Shown here: one piece after another, positions 20,147 to 30,200 of the stretch | Numbering within the stretch: the first letter of the stretch is position 1 | Layout of the letters: each line of letters begins with the position of its first letter | Source of the DNA: Oscillospiraceae bacterium | GTDB taxonomy: Bacteria > Bacillota > Clostridia > Oscillospirales > Ruminococcaceae | Direction of reading: 5' to 3' | Assembly (NCBI GenBank): GCA_902363145.1 | Contig: CABIZB010000005.1 | Span: 1 to 64,000, forward strand | DNA length: 64,000 nucleotides | The notes under the pieces: generated by a model | Seen by the model: the letters and a program-made list of their open reading frames with translations, nothing else | Database searches by the model: none | What the model was told of the DNA's origin: nothing | Program-made: the position numbers and the translations under genes

Positions 20147-21268
20147 TCAACTATCTATTATGTCATAAAATTCTTTGAATGACAGCATATTGTATTTCCT
20201 TATATCCTCATAAAGTATTGGTTCAATATATGCGGAAAGCAAAACGTTTGTGTTTATACGTGATATAAGGGGGAGAGGATTACCAGAGAAACTCAATTTA
20301 TTGTTTTGGTAATAGAAATTAGTTATATTTAATTTGCTTAAAAAATCATCAGGTAATTTTTGCGATGCATTTGGATTGTGAAAAACAAAAGTTCCTTCGG
20401 AAAGCGTTTCGGTATCATCTATGCCTACTCTTTTTAATACATATTTGTGTGTGATTATATTTTCGTGAAGACTGTAAACTTTATTAAATGAAAGTTTATT
20501 CTCTGAAATAGATAGTGCTGTAAGCTTGCCCAATGTTAATGAGCAAGTAAAAATGATAGCAGAAACATTTTTATAATTTTCATCATTAAATAAGCCGATT
20601 GGTATTTTTGCATCGCTTTCAGGTTTGATAATATATTCTTTGGGAATATATGTATTTGTATCAACATTATAGTATAAGCCGTATAGCAAAGCTAATATAG
20701 GATATATATACTCTCTACCGTAGTTAACATCATCATATGAAGCTAATGCCAAAACAAAAGGTTTTTGTAGATTTACCCATTCTAACTTGCTATATTCTTT
20801 TGAAAGCTTTTTATGTTTATAGCTTATAGCATTTGAATATCTTATTATTGCATTGTCTAAGAGTTTGTAAAAATCCTTCTGTAGATATGGAGGTGTAAAC
20901 ATTGATAGTTGGTCATCAAAAGTTCTCTCTTGTTCTTTACGTCCTGTTAATTTTATGTTTGCAATGACGGCTTCAACAAATATTTCATATGGGGTATTAA
21001 TAATGAAATCAGGCATTGGGTGTGATTGGTCTAACGTATATCCAGCAGTTGTAAATAATCTATATAAATATATTTCCCAAAAAGACGAATGAAATGTTTT
21101 TTGAAATTCTTGAATAAATTTCCCGTCCCTGTCAACGAATCCATCAGTCCAGTTAATAAGCATTTCTTTAATATTTGTTGTTTGTAATTCGTTTTTTAGA
21201 AAAGCAAATTTTGGATGGTATTTTGATTCATCAACCCCATTAATGTTTCCGAATAAATCAAGCGTCAT
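20147..21268 (-). CDS. Hypothetical protein with a possible PD-(D/E)XK nuclease core
   Basis: A 373-aa soluble protein in AT-rich cargo. The N-terminal third contains FHSSFWEIYLYRLFTTAGY, then PMPDFIINT and EIFVEAVIANIKL. Glu, PDF and an E-x-V strand in that order recall the PD-(D/E)XK fold, though the lysine of the last motif is not in its usual place. Two further blocks, SYDDVNYGREYIYPILALLY and AIIFTCSLTLGKLTALS, look conserved. Similar proteins in databases carry the uninformative name glycosaminoglycan attachment protein. It converges on topB. Its neighbour on the same strand is a P-loop/Mrr fusion, so a defence role is reasonable but unproven. Confidence 0.5.
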   Translation of the reverse strand: MTLDLFGNINGVDESKYHPKFAFLKNELQTTNIKEMLINWTDGFVDRDGKFIQEFQKTFHSSFWEIYLYRLFTTAGYTLDQSHPMPDFIINTPYEIFVEAVIANIKLTGRKEQERTFDDQLSMFTPPYLQKDFYKLLDNAIIRYSNAISYKHKKLSKEYSKLEWVNLQKPFVLALASYDDVNYGREYIYPILALLYGLYYNVDTNTYIPKEYIIKPESDAKIPIGLFNDENYKNVSAIIFTCSLTLGKLTALSISENKLSFNKVYSLHENIITHKYVLKRVGIDDTETLSEGTFVFHNPNASQKLPDDFLSKLNITNFYYQNNKLSFSGNPLPLISRINTNVLLSAYIEPILYEDIRKYNMLSFKEFYDIIDS

Positions 21269-21529
21269 AAACTATCACCTCTTTGATAATTATATCATAT
21301 TCTAACATTCTATATAATCTATTTTGAGCTTGTAATAAATAATAAGGCAAAACGCAAACTAAAATGAAATGGTGTTTGACAAATGTATGAAGATGAAAAT
21401 AGTGGGTATTGCTTGCGTAAACATCTAACCGTAATTTTATCGTAATTGAATTTTGTGAGAAACATTATAATATTGCAGAAAAGCGGATATGTGTTTTAGC
21501 AGAAAAGATTGCATAAATAAAAATCGTAT
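21269..21529. other. AT-rich gap between two cargo genes
   Basis: These 261 bases lie between two minus-strand genes and are strongly AT-rich. I see no open frame with a ribosome binding site and no clear hairpin terminator. The end near 21280 carries the minus-strand ribosome binding site (AAAGAGGTGATAG) of the gene ending at 20147. Confidence 0.5.
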
Positions 21530-22687
21530 TCAGCATATCTTTTGGATTTCCGAAATTAACTTAACATAGTCAATGAGGCTTAATTGATGACTTACTTGGT
21601 TCTTAAAATTAATAGCGTCTTGTGAAAAATACGAAGTAGTGATAAGAAGTCCAGCAGTTGCTTTGTCTGCTGAGATGGTTCCGTATAATTCACGAACTAG
21701 GTTAACTCCAACAGGACGATCAGGAGCATATTTTTTGCACTCAACATATATAAGAAAAGACCCTATAAGGTTATCTTCTATTATAATGATGTCTTTTCCG
21801 CCATCTCTGGTTTGCTGTGTCAAATTTACTTTATACCCTTTCTTATCCAACATTTCGCAAACCAGTTCTTCAAATTCTCTAGAGGTGCATTCGTGAATTA
21901 ATGATGGCTTGTTTGCAACACGAGATAATAATGAGGTGTTTATGGTGTTTAAGTCGGTTACTATTGGTTCAGGTAAAACAATATCAGGCTTGTCTGGTAT
22001 GAAAAGTTTAGGAGAGTTTAAAATGAGACCTTCGCCAAGTTTATAGCCTTGCGTGCTTTCAGAGTCTAGGTTAACGATAGTATCACGAAGCAAATTATTG
22101 CTATCTATATAGTGGTTTATTCTTTTGAATATTTCGTGTTTTGTAAAGTTATCAGGTAGGTTTTTTATTGATTCCAGTATTTCTATATAAAGTTGAGTTG
22201 ATTCTTCGATTTTAAGGGAATGTAAATAATGTGATACAAGTGATGTAAATAATGGACTGGAGGTGCTGGATGTGATATTTATAAAGTCTGTAAAATGTAA
22301 AAAATCAACCCTTTTGTAAAAGTTCTGGTCTTGTGATGATACATATATTTTTCTAAAATTCTTTAAGTGCTGCAATTGTATTTTTAAGTTTCGCATAGAA
22401 TCAATGCCATCTACAATGAGTATAACATCATTTAAGTTTGAGTCATTTTTTTCTAATATAGTGTGGTCATAGCCTTGCTGTAACCAATTAAAATACAAAA
22501 CATTTTTACCCTTAGAACAAATTTCATTATAAAGTTCTGTTAATATAACGGTTTTTCCGCAGCCAGTAACTCCTGATAGTTGCACACAAAATTCTTCTTT
22601 TTGATGAAGTATATCAAGCAGTTGTTGCAGTGTTTCTTTATGAAAAAACTCAAAAGAGCTGCCAGATGTAGTTTTATGTAAATGCAT
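21530..22687 (-). CDS. P-loop ATPase fused to an Mrr-type restriction endonuclease domain
   Basis: A 385-aa two-domain protein. The N-terminal half is an AAA/STAND-like NTPase with Walker A LSGVTGCGKTVILTE (about residues 38-52) and Walker B DVILIVDGIDS (about 85-95). The C-terminal half from about residue 268 is an Mrr-like PD-(D/E)XK domain: SREFEELVCEMLDKKGY, then RDGGKDIIII and LIYVECKKY carrying the D...ExK catalytic set, then GLLITTSYFS. Mrr-type domains cut modified or foreign DNA; joined to a switch ATPase this fits an anti-phage or type IV restriction role. Minus-strand ATG at 22687 follows TTAATGGAGGTATCTTT. Confidence 0.8.
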   Translation of the reverse strand: MHLHKTTSGSSFEFFHKETLQQLLDILHQKEEFCVQLSGVTGCGKTVILTELYNEICSKGKNVLYFNWLQQGYDHTILEKNDSNLNDVILIVDGIDSMRNLKIQLQHLKNFRKIYVSSQDQNFYKRVDFLHFTDFINITSSTSSPLFTSLVSHYLHSLKIEESTQLYIEILESIKNLPDNFTKHEIFKRINHYIDSNNLLRDTIVNLDSESTQGYKLGEGLILNSPKLFIPDKPDIVLPEPIVTDLNTINTSLLSRVANKPSLIHECTSREFEELVCEMLDKKGYKVNLTQQTRDGGKDIIIIEDNLIGSFLIYVECKKYAPDRPVGVNLVRELYGTISADKATAGLLITTSYFSQDAINFKNQVSHQLSLIDYVKLISEIQKIC

Positions 22688-22784
22688 AAAGATACCTCCA
22701 TTAATATAAGTTACTTGAGGAGATCAATGTTTATTTTATCAGTGTGGGTAATTCTTAAATATTTAGTCATTGGAGATGATATGT

Positions 22785-23366
22785 ATGTTGAAAAAATACA
22801 GAACAATAATATATGAAAGTGAAGGTGAGATAAATAAAGTAATAGATAACTGCATAAATCATGTATTGAAAAATCATCCTGAATGTACAAAAGAAGAAAT
22901 TCTTGAATCTATTATAAAGAATAAAAGCGATATATTGAATTATGATTTCACGAATGAACTTCTAATGACAGAAGGTAAAATGCTGTTTGATATTGCTGCT
23001 GCAAAGTTTGGAGAGAAATTATGGAATAGCAATGTAGAATTAGATAATACCTGTAAAAAACTTTGTCCCTTCGGGGATATGTGCAATCAATATTTTGTGG
23101 AAATTGAAGGTGAGCATATTTGTTATGGACAAATGCTACAGATGCAGATTAATATGAAATCTTTGCAAACGATCGCAATAGAAAAGCAAGTGAAAATAAT
23201 AAAACCAAATGGCGAGATATTTATAGATTTAAGTTTTCCAGAATATGATGAGCAACTGTTAGCAGATTATTTCTTTCAATATGAATGGTTTATTATGCGG
23301 TTTGGTGAAGACAGTAAATACGGTAAGCATAAGATAAACGGTAGTAACGTTATATCACATCTATAA
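22785..23366 (+). CDS. Unknown cargo protein with a cysteine cluster
   Basis: A 193-aa protein. I chose ATG 22785 because TGGAG lies nine bases upstream; the frame can also be read from TTG 22770. A central cluster CKKLCPFGDMCNQYFVE followed by HICYGQ holds four cysteines that could bind zinc or an iron-sulfur cluster. The rest is charged and helical, with no membrane segment. It is divergent from the P-loop/Mrr gene and overlaps the next, convergent gene by 17 bases at its 3' end. The family is not recognised. Confidence 0.6.
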   Translation: MLKKYRTIIYESEGEINKVIDNCINHVLKNHPECTKEEILESIIKNKSDILNYDFTNELLMTEGKMLFDIAAAKFGEKLWNSNVELDNTCKKLCPFGDMCNQYFVEIEGEHICYGQMLQMQINMKSLQTIAIEKQVKIIKPNGEIFIDLSFPEYDEQLLADYFFQYEWFIMRFGEDSKYGKHKINGSNVISHL

Positions 23367-24156
23367 CACAATAATCGGAATAACTTATTTTGCCATCTAC
23401 ATAAGAGCCATTTTTGTTTAACGTGGTTGCAACAGCTAATAATACATTGGTGTATTTTACATCATCTTTAACTGCAAAAGGCGTTTTCAGGTGTGAAAAA
23501 ACAGCCTCTGACATATTGATGCTACAAACAATGTTGTTTGTTTTTCTTGAAAAAATAGCTAATGAATAGAAAAAAGAGCCGCTTGAACTATTTGTTCTTT
23601 TATTGAACTGTATGTCAACATTTCCATAGAAGAGTTTTGGTGTTCCATAATCATCATCGTCAAAAGGTGAGGTTAGTGATTTTGTAGGCAGACGTTTGAT
23701 ATTTTGTTGGTTTCTTAAATCGTGTTTCGCAATATCATCAGTAGAGATTTTATCGAGTTCCATTTTTACCAATAAAGGATTTTGCTTTAGGATTTGTCTT
23801 TTTAAAAGGCTACAGACTAATCCCTTTAGTTTTTTATTGATAAATTCACGTGAATCGGTGTTATTAAGCAATTCGGTAATTGCTCCTTCATTAACAGAGG
23901 CAAATGAATAGCTGCAATTAGGGATGTGTGGTTGGTTTCTAAATCCTCTTAAAAAGAAATCAGTACCGTTTTTAGAAGGGACAAGAGAAAGTTGAGGTGC
24001 ATGACATTCTGGACAGAATAATCTTCGGTAATATTTCTGTTCAAACAACTTTTCATTATTCTTTTTTTCGCCAATCAAATACTCCAATTTGAGCGGTGGT
24101 TCAATAAGATTACCACCGTTGTCTTTATAAGAAGCCTCATCAAACTTGTAAGACAT
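23350..24156 (-). CDS. Unknown cargo protein with an N-terminal zinc ribbon
   Basis: A 268-aa protein. The N-terminal region has CPECHAPQLSLVPSKNG, then FLRGFRNQPHIPNCSYSF, a C-x2-C and H/C pattern like the zinc-binding start of CoiA-like proteins. The remainder contains a strand-rich C-terminal domain (LFYGNVDIQF, FFYSLAIFSR, NIVCSINMSEAVFSHLKTP). Minus-strand ATG at 24156 follows TGGAGGTGTAGAT. It ends within the 3' end of the opposite gene. Presence in an AT-rich island with an Mrr fusion suggests a defence-linked role, inferred from context only. Confidence 0.55.
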   Translation of the reverse strand: MSYKFDEASYKDNGGNLIEPPLKLEYLIGEKKNNEKLFEQKYYRRLFCPECHAPQLSLVPSKNGTDFFLRGFRNQPHIPNCSYSFASVNEGAITELLNNTDSREFINKKLKGLVCSLLKRQILKQNPLLVKMELDKISTDDIAKHDLRNQQNIKRLPTKSLTSPFDDDDYGTPKLFYGNVDIQFNKRTNSSSGSFFYSLAIFSRKTNNIVCSINMSEAVFSHLKTPFAVKDDVKYTNVLLAVATTLNKNGSYVDGKISYSDYCVIDVI

Positions 24157-24243
24157 ATCTACACCTCCAGTAAAAATACATATAACATATTATACCATAT
24201 TCCCTTATAAATTTCAAGATTTTTAAATGAAAGGAGTCCTTAA

Positions 24244-27200
24244 ATGTCAAGACTACAAACCGTCCGTGAAAACTGGACGGACATAACAACAAAGTTGCTT
24301 CGGGACAAACAGGAGCTTGCACATTTTCTGCGGTTTTCCGCAAAGATGTATAAGCAGAGTTTTTCTGACGCAGTTCTCATATATCAGCAGAACCCCAATG
24401 CCACAAAGGTCGCAACTCTTGAAACTTGGAACAAGCTGGGCAGGCTTGTAAACAAGGGTGAACACAGCATTGCCGTGTTCGGTGAGGATAGCAAATGCAA
24501 GCACCTTTTCGATATATCACAAACAAACGGCAAGCGTGTTCCTGAGCTTTGGAAGCTGACGGAGGATTTATCCGCAGACCTTACCGCTGTTATCAATGAA
24601 AAGTACGGCAAGGATTGCAAGAACATTCAGGAAACTATTGCGGCTGTTGCTGTGGACAATATCAAAAGCCGTCTGCCTGATATGCAGTATGCGGTAAGAC
24701 AGATGAAGCTGTCAGAAAAGGATATAACAGCATATCAGCAGTCGGTTGTTTCAGCAGTACGATTTGTAATCGCAAACCGCTGTGAACTTGACAGCAATAT
24801 GAAAATATCGGGCGGTATAAATCTTAATGCCGCAGATATGTTCAAAGACAGCCGTGACCTTATCCGCTTCTGCAATATCGTAAATCAATCGGCAAAGGAC
24901 GCTCTCTTGGAAATGGAGCGAGAAATTGTAAATATTCTTAAACAAAGGAGAGAACGAAGCAATGACATACAGATTAAGTCCGACAGGACAGTATCTTCCC
25001 GAAATTCAGTACACACAGAACCCCAGAGAGCAGGCACTTCTGAAAAAGCCAATAGGCAGGTGGGGCAGAATGTGGCAGGAGTGGGTGAAAACGGAGTATC
25101 CCACAGAGGTTCAGATATTCATAATGGAGGGTCGCTGGAGCATAATTCCGAGAGAAATCGACAGAGAAGCGGAGAAACGCTTTCAGGAGCTGGACGAACA
25201 GTACCGACAGCAGAACCCACGTCCGACAGCGTTCAGCGAGATACAGACTTGGGAGAAAACAAGAGTGCTGACGATAGAACACAGGATAATGGAGGAAATC
25301 GTGTTCAGACTCAGAATGTAGTCATAGATAAGCTCGTTGATAGATTTTTTCACGCTGACTTCAACCGCCGTCTTGACAGCTATGAAACGGCTGGTATGGT
25401 CTTTACGGACTGTGCAGATACATCATTTGACCCTGTGCAGTTCTTTGACAGATTTCATTCCGACAGATTTTCCGATACGCAGGCAGAGGAAATCAGAAAC
25501 ATTATCAAAGCGGCAATGGAGAGCCGTGAGTATGTTCCCGAACTTGTGACAGAGGAAGAACCCGTTATCGTAAATAACGAGGTTGTGAAAACAACAGAGC
25601 TGCCGCCGCTTCTTGATGAAAATATCATAAACGGCATTATGAAGCACGACAGATTCTTTAAGGTCAAGCGTGATGAAATTGCAGAGTTCTTCAAGGAAAA
25701 CGAGGATTACGATAAACGCTGTGAGTTTATGAAATCCGTTTTCCGTGTGGAAGAATATACAGAGCTTGATGTAAATGATGTCCGTGCAGGCTACAAGGCG
25801 GAAGCAGACGGTCTTACCGTTTGGGAGGGCAGTTATCTTTCCCGTACAAAGGAGTCAAAGTTAAGCTGGGATTTGGTGCAGAGCTTTACTGCCGACCTTA
25901 TCGACAAGGGTAAATACCTTGATGAAAAGCCGAAGCTGGCTGTTGAAGCTGTCAAGCCGAGTAGCGACTTGCATATCCGCAGTTTTTCAGAACAGGACGG
26001 ACAGATATTCGCAGAGGTTGTGCAAGGTGAAAAAAGCTCCGTTGCTCCCGTAAAGCGTACCGATGAGAATATTCCATATATCGAAATCGGCGGTAAACCT
26101 CATAAGCTGACGGATATTCAGAACTACGATTTGGAGCAGTTTGAGATATTCCGTTCTCCTGTTACTCACGATGTCAATGGCTATTACGCCGATGATTTGG
26201 CGGAGGGTGATACCGTTAAACTTGACGGAGAGCTGTGGACGGTAAAATCAGCGACTACATATTCCATTTCTCTTGTAAATGACAGCGGTGAGAAGAATAT
26301 ATATAATTCTCCCGAAAGCAAGTGGCAGGAAACTATTACAAAGGCAGGCTTTGAGTTTGTTCCCGAAAAGGCACTTGAAATTTCCGAGCCTGTTTTTGCT
26401 GAACCTGAACCCTTTTACACACAGGGCGAACAGCTCACATTTTTCGGAGAGCCTGTTCCCATAGAGCAGACAGAAAAGAAAACAAGAACAAAGCCTGTGA
26501 ATATTGCAGTATCCCATACTGCTCCCACAACGGATATGATAAATCACGTCCTGCGTGGAGGAAGTGCCGAGCCGAGAAGCCTTGAAAGAATTGTAGCACA
26601 GTTCCAGAAAGGCAAGAGCGTAGCTGAAAATGCCGAATTTCTCCGTAAGGAATTTGGCGAGGATGGCAGAGGATACAAGTATGCATTTCCCGATTTCAGC
26701 AGTGCCGCACTTGTGTCAAGCTGGACGGACAACACGGGAATTACGGTGGCTATAAGCAATACTGCATTTCCCGAAGGCAAAAACGCACATCTTGAATGGA
26801 GCGAAGCCGCCGAGCGTATCAGTGAAATGCTTGAAAACGGCGAATATTGTTCACAGGACATTATTGACCGTGCGATTGACAACGATATGAAGGATATTGC
26901 AGGCAAGCTGTGGTATCTTCATCAGGATTGCGAGGTAGAATATTTCATTCCCGATGAAATGTTCAAGGGCGGTTTTCCCGACAGCACAGAAAGAATTAAG
27001 GCAAGTCTTACCGATTCCGCAACCTTGCAGAAATATATTGACGGACTTGATGATTTAATCCGTCAGTACGAACAGGATAGAAATGTTCTGCGTTTCCATT
27101 TCCATAAGCCGAAAGAGCTGCTTTCTCGTCTGAAAGATTTACAGCTTCCGAAGCGTGATTTTATCACAAAATCAGATTTCAGCTATGAGCCTAAATTCTT

Positions 27201-30200
27201 TGTGACAGAGGACGAAAAGGACAAGCTGTTGACAGGTGGAAGCGGTGTGCAGTACGGAAAATTCCGTATCGAAAAGTTTTTCAAGGAGGAACATACCGAA
27301 AAAGAAAAGATTGCTTTTCTGAAAAACGAATATGGCATAGGCGGACAGGGACGGTCAGGCTTCAACGAATGGCACGACGCAAAGGGTATAAGCTACAAAA
27401 AAGGTTCGCTGTCAACTCCCGATTGTGAAGCGTTTCTGAAATGGAACGAGGTCGCAGAGCGTATTGACAGGCTAATTGCTGAGGGCAGATATGTCACACA
27501 AAAGGATATTGACGAGCGTATCAAGGACGCAAAGCGGACTTTGAAAAACAAAACTCCCGATGATGATTATGACAGGGCGATGATTGAACAGGCTAAAAAG
27601 GTTCTTGAAGAATACGGTGTTTCTCCCGATAAAGAACCGAAGCAATCACCACTTCAAAAAATCATTGCAAAGGCAGAAGCAGAGGGCATTCCCGTAGAGA
27701 TTACAGACGAGCCTGCAAAGGAACGTGCTGTCTTTATGGATAACCGTGATGAAACATATATCGAGGTTCAGCAGACCGAGGGCGGTGTGGAGTACACAAT
27801 TTATGCTCCCGACCTTACTCCCGTTGACGGTGGTGAATGGGAAATGGAGGAGGCAATGGAGCTTGACGAAGCTGCCGCCGCACTCTTGCAGACTTCAACC
27901 TATGCTCTTACCGAAATTTCCGATTATGATAGATTTATTGAAATTGCAGACAGAAATACAGAGCTTGATGTTCCTGCCGAGCTTGCAAAGCTGAAAAATG
28001 AGGCTTTTTCTGCACCTGTGCAGAAAGTCAAAGATCCAACGCAGGAACAGCAGACGGATACTCCAACAGTAAATGATCCCGAAAAGATAACTGCTATAAA
28101 AAACGAGCCGAAAAGCGGTGTTCCGTACACCTACCATTTCAATGTCAATGATGTTGTGACTGGCGGTGCAAAATCAAAGTTCAAGGCGAATGTTGAAGCA
28201 ATACAGGTGTTGCAGAAAATTGAAGCCGAGAATCGCTACGCAACTCCCGAAGAACAGTCGATTATGGCAAAGTATGTAGGCTGGGGTGGTATTCCGCAGG
28301 CATTTACAACAGACAGAGCCGCCGAAAGTTTAGGCGGTAATTTAGGTGAAGCCGCACCAAACGGCTGGGAAACTGAGCAGAAACAGCTCCGTGAGCTTCT
28401 CACACCCGAAGAATACAAGGCAGCGAGAGCTTCAACACTCACAAGTTTTTACACACCTCCGGTCGTTACCGACGGTGTGTATCAGGCGCTCTCGCAGTTC
28501 GGTTTTGAAGGCGGTAATGTTCTTGAACCGAGTATGGGCGTAGGAAATTTCTTCTCTAAAATGCCTGAAAATATGCGTGACAATTCCCGTCTTTACGGTG
28601 TAGAACTGGACAGCATTTCGGGCAGAATTGCACAGCAGCTCTATCCAAAGGAGCGTATTCAGATTAAAGGCTTTGAGCAGACCTCTTTCAATAACAACAG
28701 CTTTGATGTTGTTGTGGGTAATATTCCTTTCGGAGATTATCGTGTCAGCGATAAAGCCTACGATAAGCTGGGTTTCAAGATACACGATTACTTTGCCGCA
28801 AAGTCTGTGGACAAGGTAAAGCCCGGCGGTGTCGTTGCACTTGTCACAAGCAAGTTCACTATGGACAAGTTGAATGAAAAGGCAAGACGATACCTTGCTG
28901 AACGCTGTGACTTGCTTGGAGCAGTCAGACTTCCGAATACTGCTTTTAAGCAGAACGCAGGAACAGAGGTCACTACGGATATTATCTTTTTAAAGAAAAG
29001 AGAAACAATGACAGTTGAGGTTCCCGATTGGGTTCATATGAGTGAAACGGCGGACGGTATCCCTTGCAATCAATATTTCGTGGATAATCCCGATATGGTG
29101 CTTGGTACTATGGCTTGGGACGAGCGAATGAAGGGAAAATACGGCGATGACAGCAGAGTGACAACCTGTGTTGCCGATGAAAGTATTCCGCTTTCGGAAC
29201 AGCTCAAGGCGGCTATTGCAAAAATCGAAGGCAGCATTGAAACTGTCAGAGCCGAAGAAAAACAGCGTGATGAAGCCGACATTATCCCTGCCGACCCGTC
29301 GGTGCGAAATTTCACACATACCGTTGTTGATGGAAAACTATATTTCCGTGAAAATGAGGTTATGACGCAGGTTGCCGAAACGGGTAAGACCCTTGACAGA
29401 ATGATGGGTATGCACAAAATACGTCAGGCGGCTATGGCGGTAATCGACGCACAGGCGGCAGGCTGTTCCGATGAGGAACTGAAAGAGCTCCAGACTGAGC
29501 TTAATGCCGTGTATGACAAATTCAGAAAGTCTTATGGAAATATAACGGACAGCGTTAATGAACGTTGTTTCAGACAGGACGATGATTTCAATACCCTTGC
29601 GGCACTTGAAATTGTTGATACAGAGAAAAAGACAGTAGAGAAAGCGGAGATTTTCTCAAAGCGTACCATTCAGCCCGAAGTTACTGTAACAAGGGTTGAT
29701 ACTCCGCAGGAAGCATTGCAGGTATCTCTTGACCGTATAGGTAGGGTGGATATTGCATATATGTCACAGCTCGTTGGCTGTGAGCCTGAAAAGCTGATTG
29801 CCGATTTAGGCAATGACATTTTCAGAAACCCCGCCGCAATAAAGGAAGATGAACCGCTGTCGGGATATGAGGAGGCTTCCGAATATCTTTCGGGCAATGT
29901 CAGAGAAAAGCTGAAAATTGCAAGGGAATATGCAAAGCATATTGACAGCGGTTTTGAAAAGAACGTTACGGCTCTTGAAAAAGTTATCCCGAAGAACCTT
30001 GAAGCAAGCGAAATTTCCGTCCGTATCGGTGCGAACTGGATTGATGTTGAGGATTACAACAGATTTCTGAAAGAATATGCAAAGGCTGATACAAGTATGT
30101 TCGGACACCCCGTAACCCGTACCAAAATGGGTGAATACAAGATTGAGGGCAAGTATCAAGACCGTTCTATTGCGGCATATCAAACCTACGGCACAAGCCG

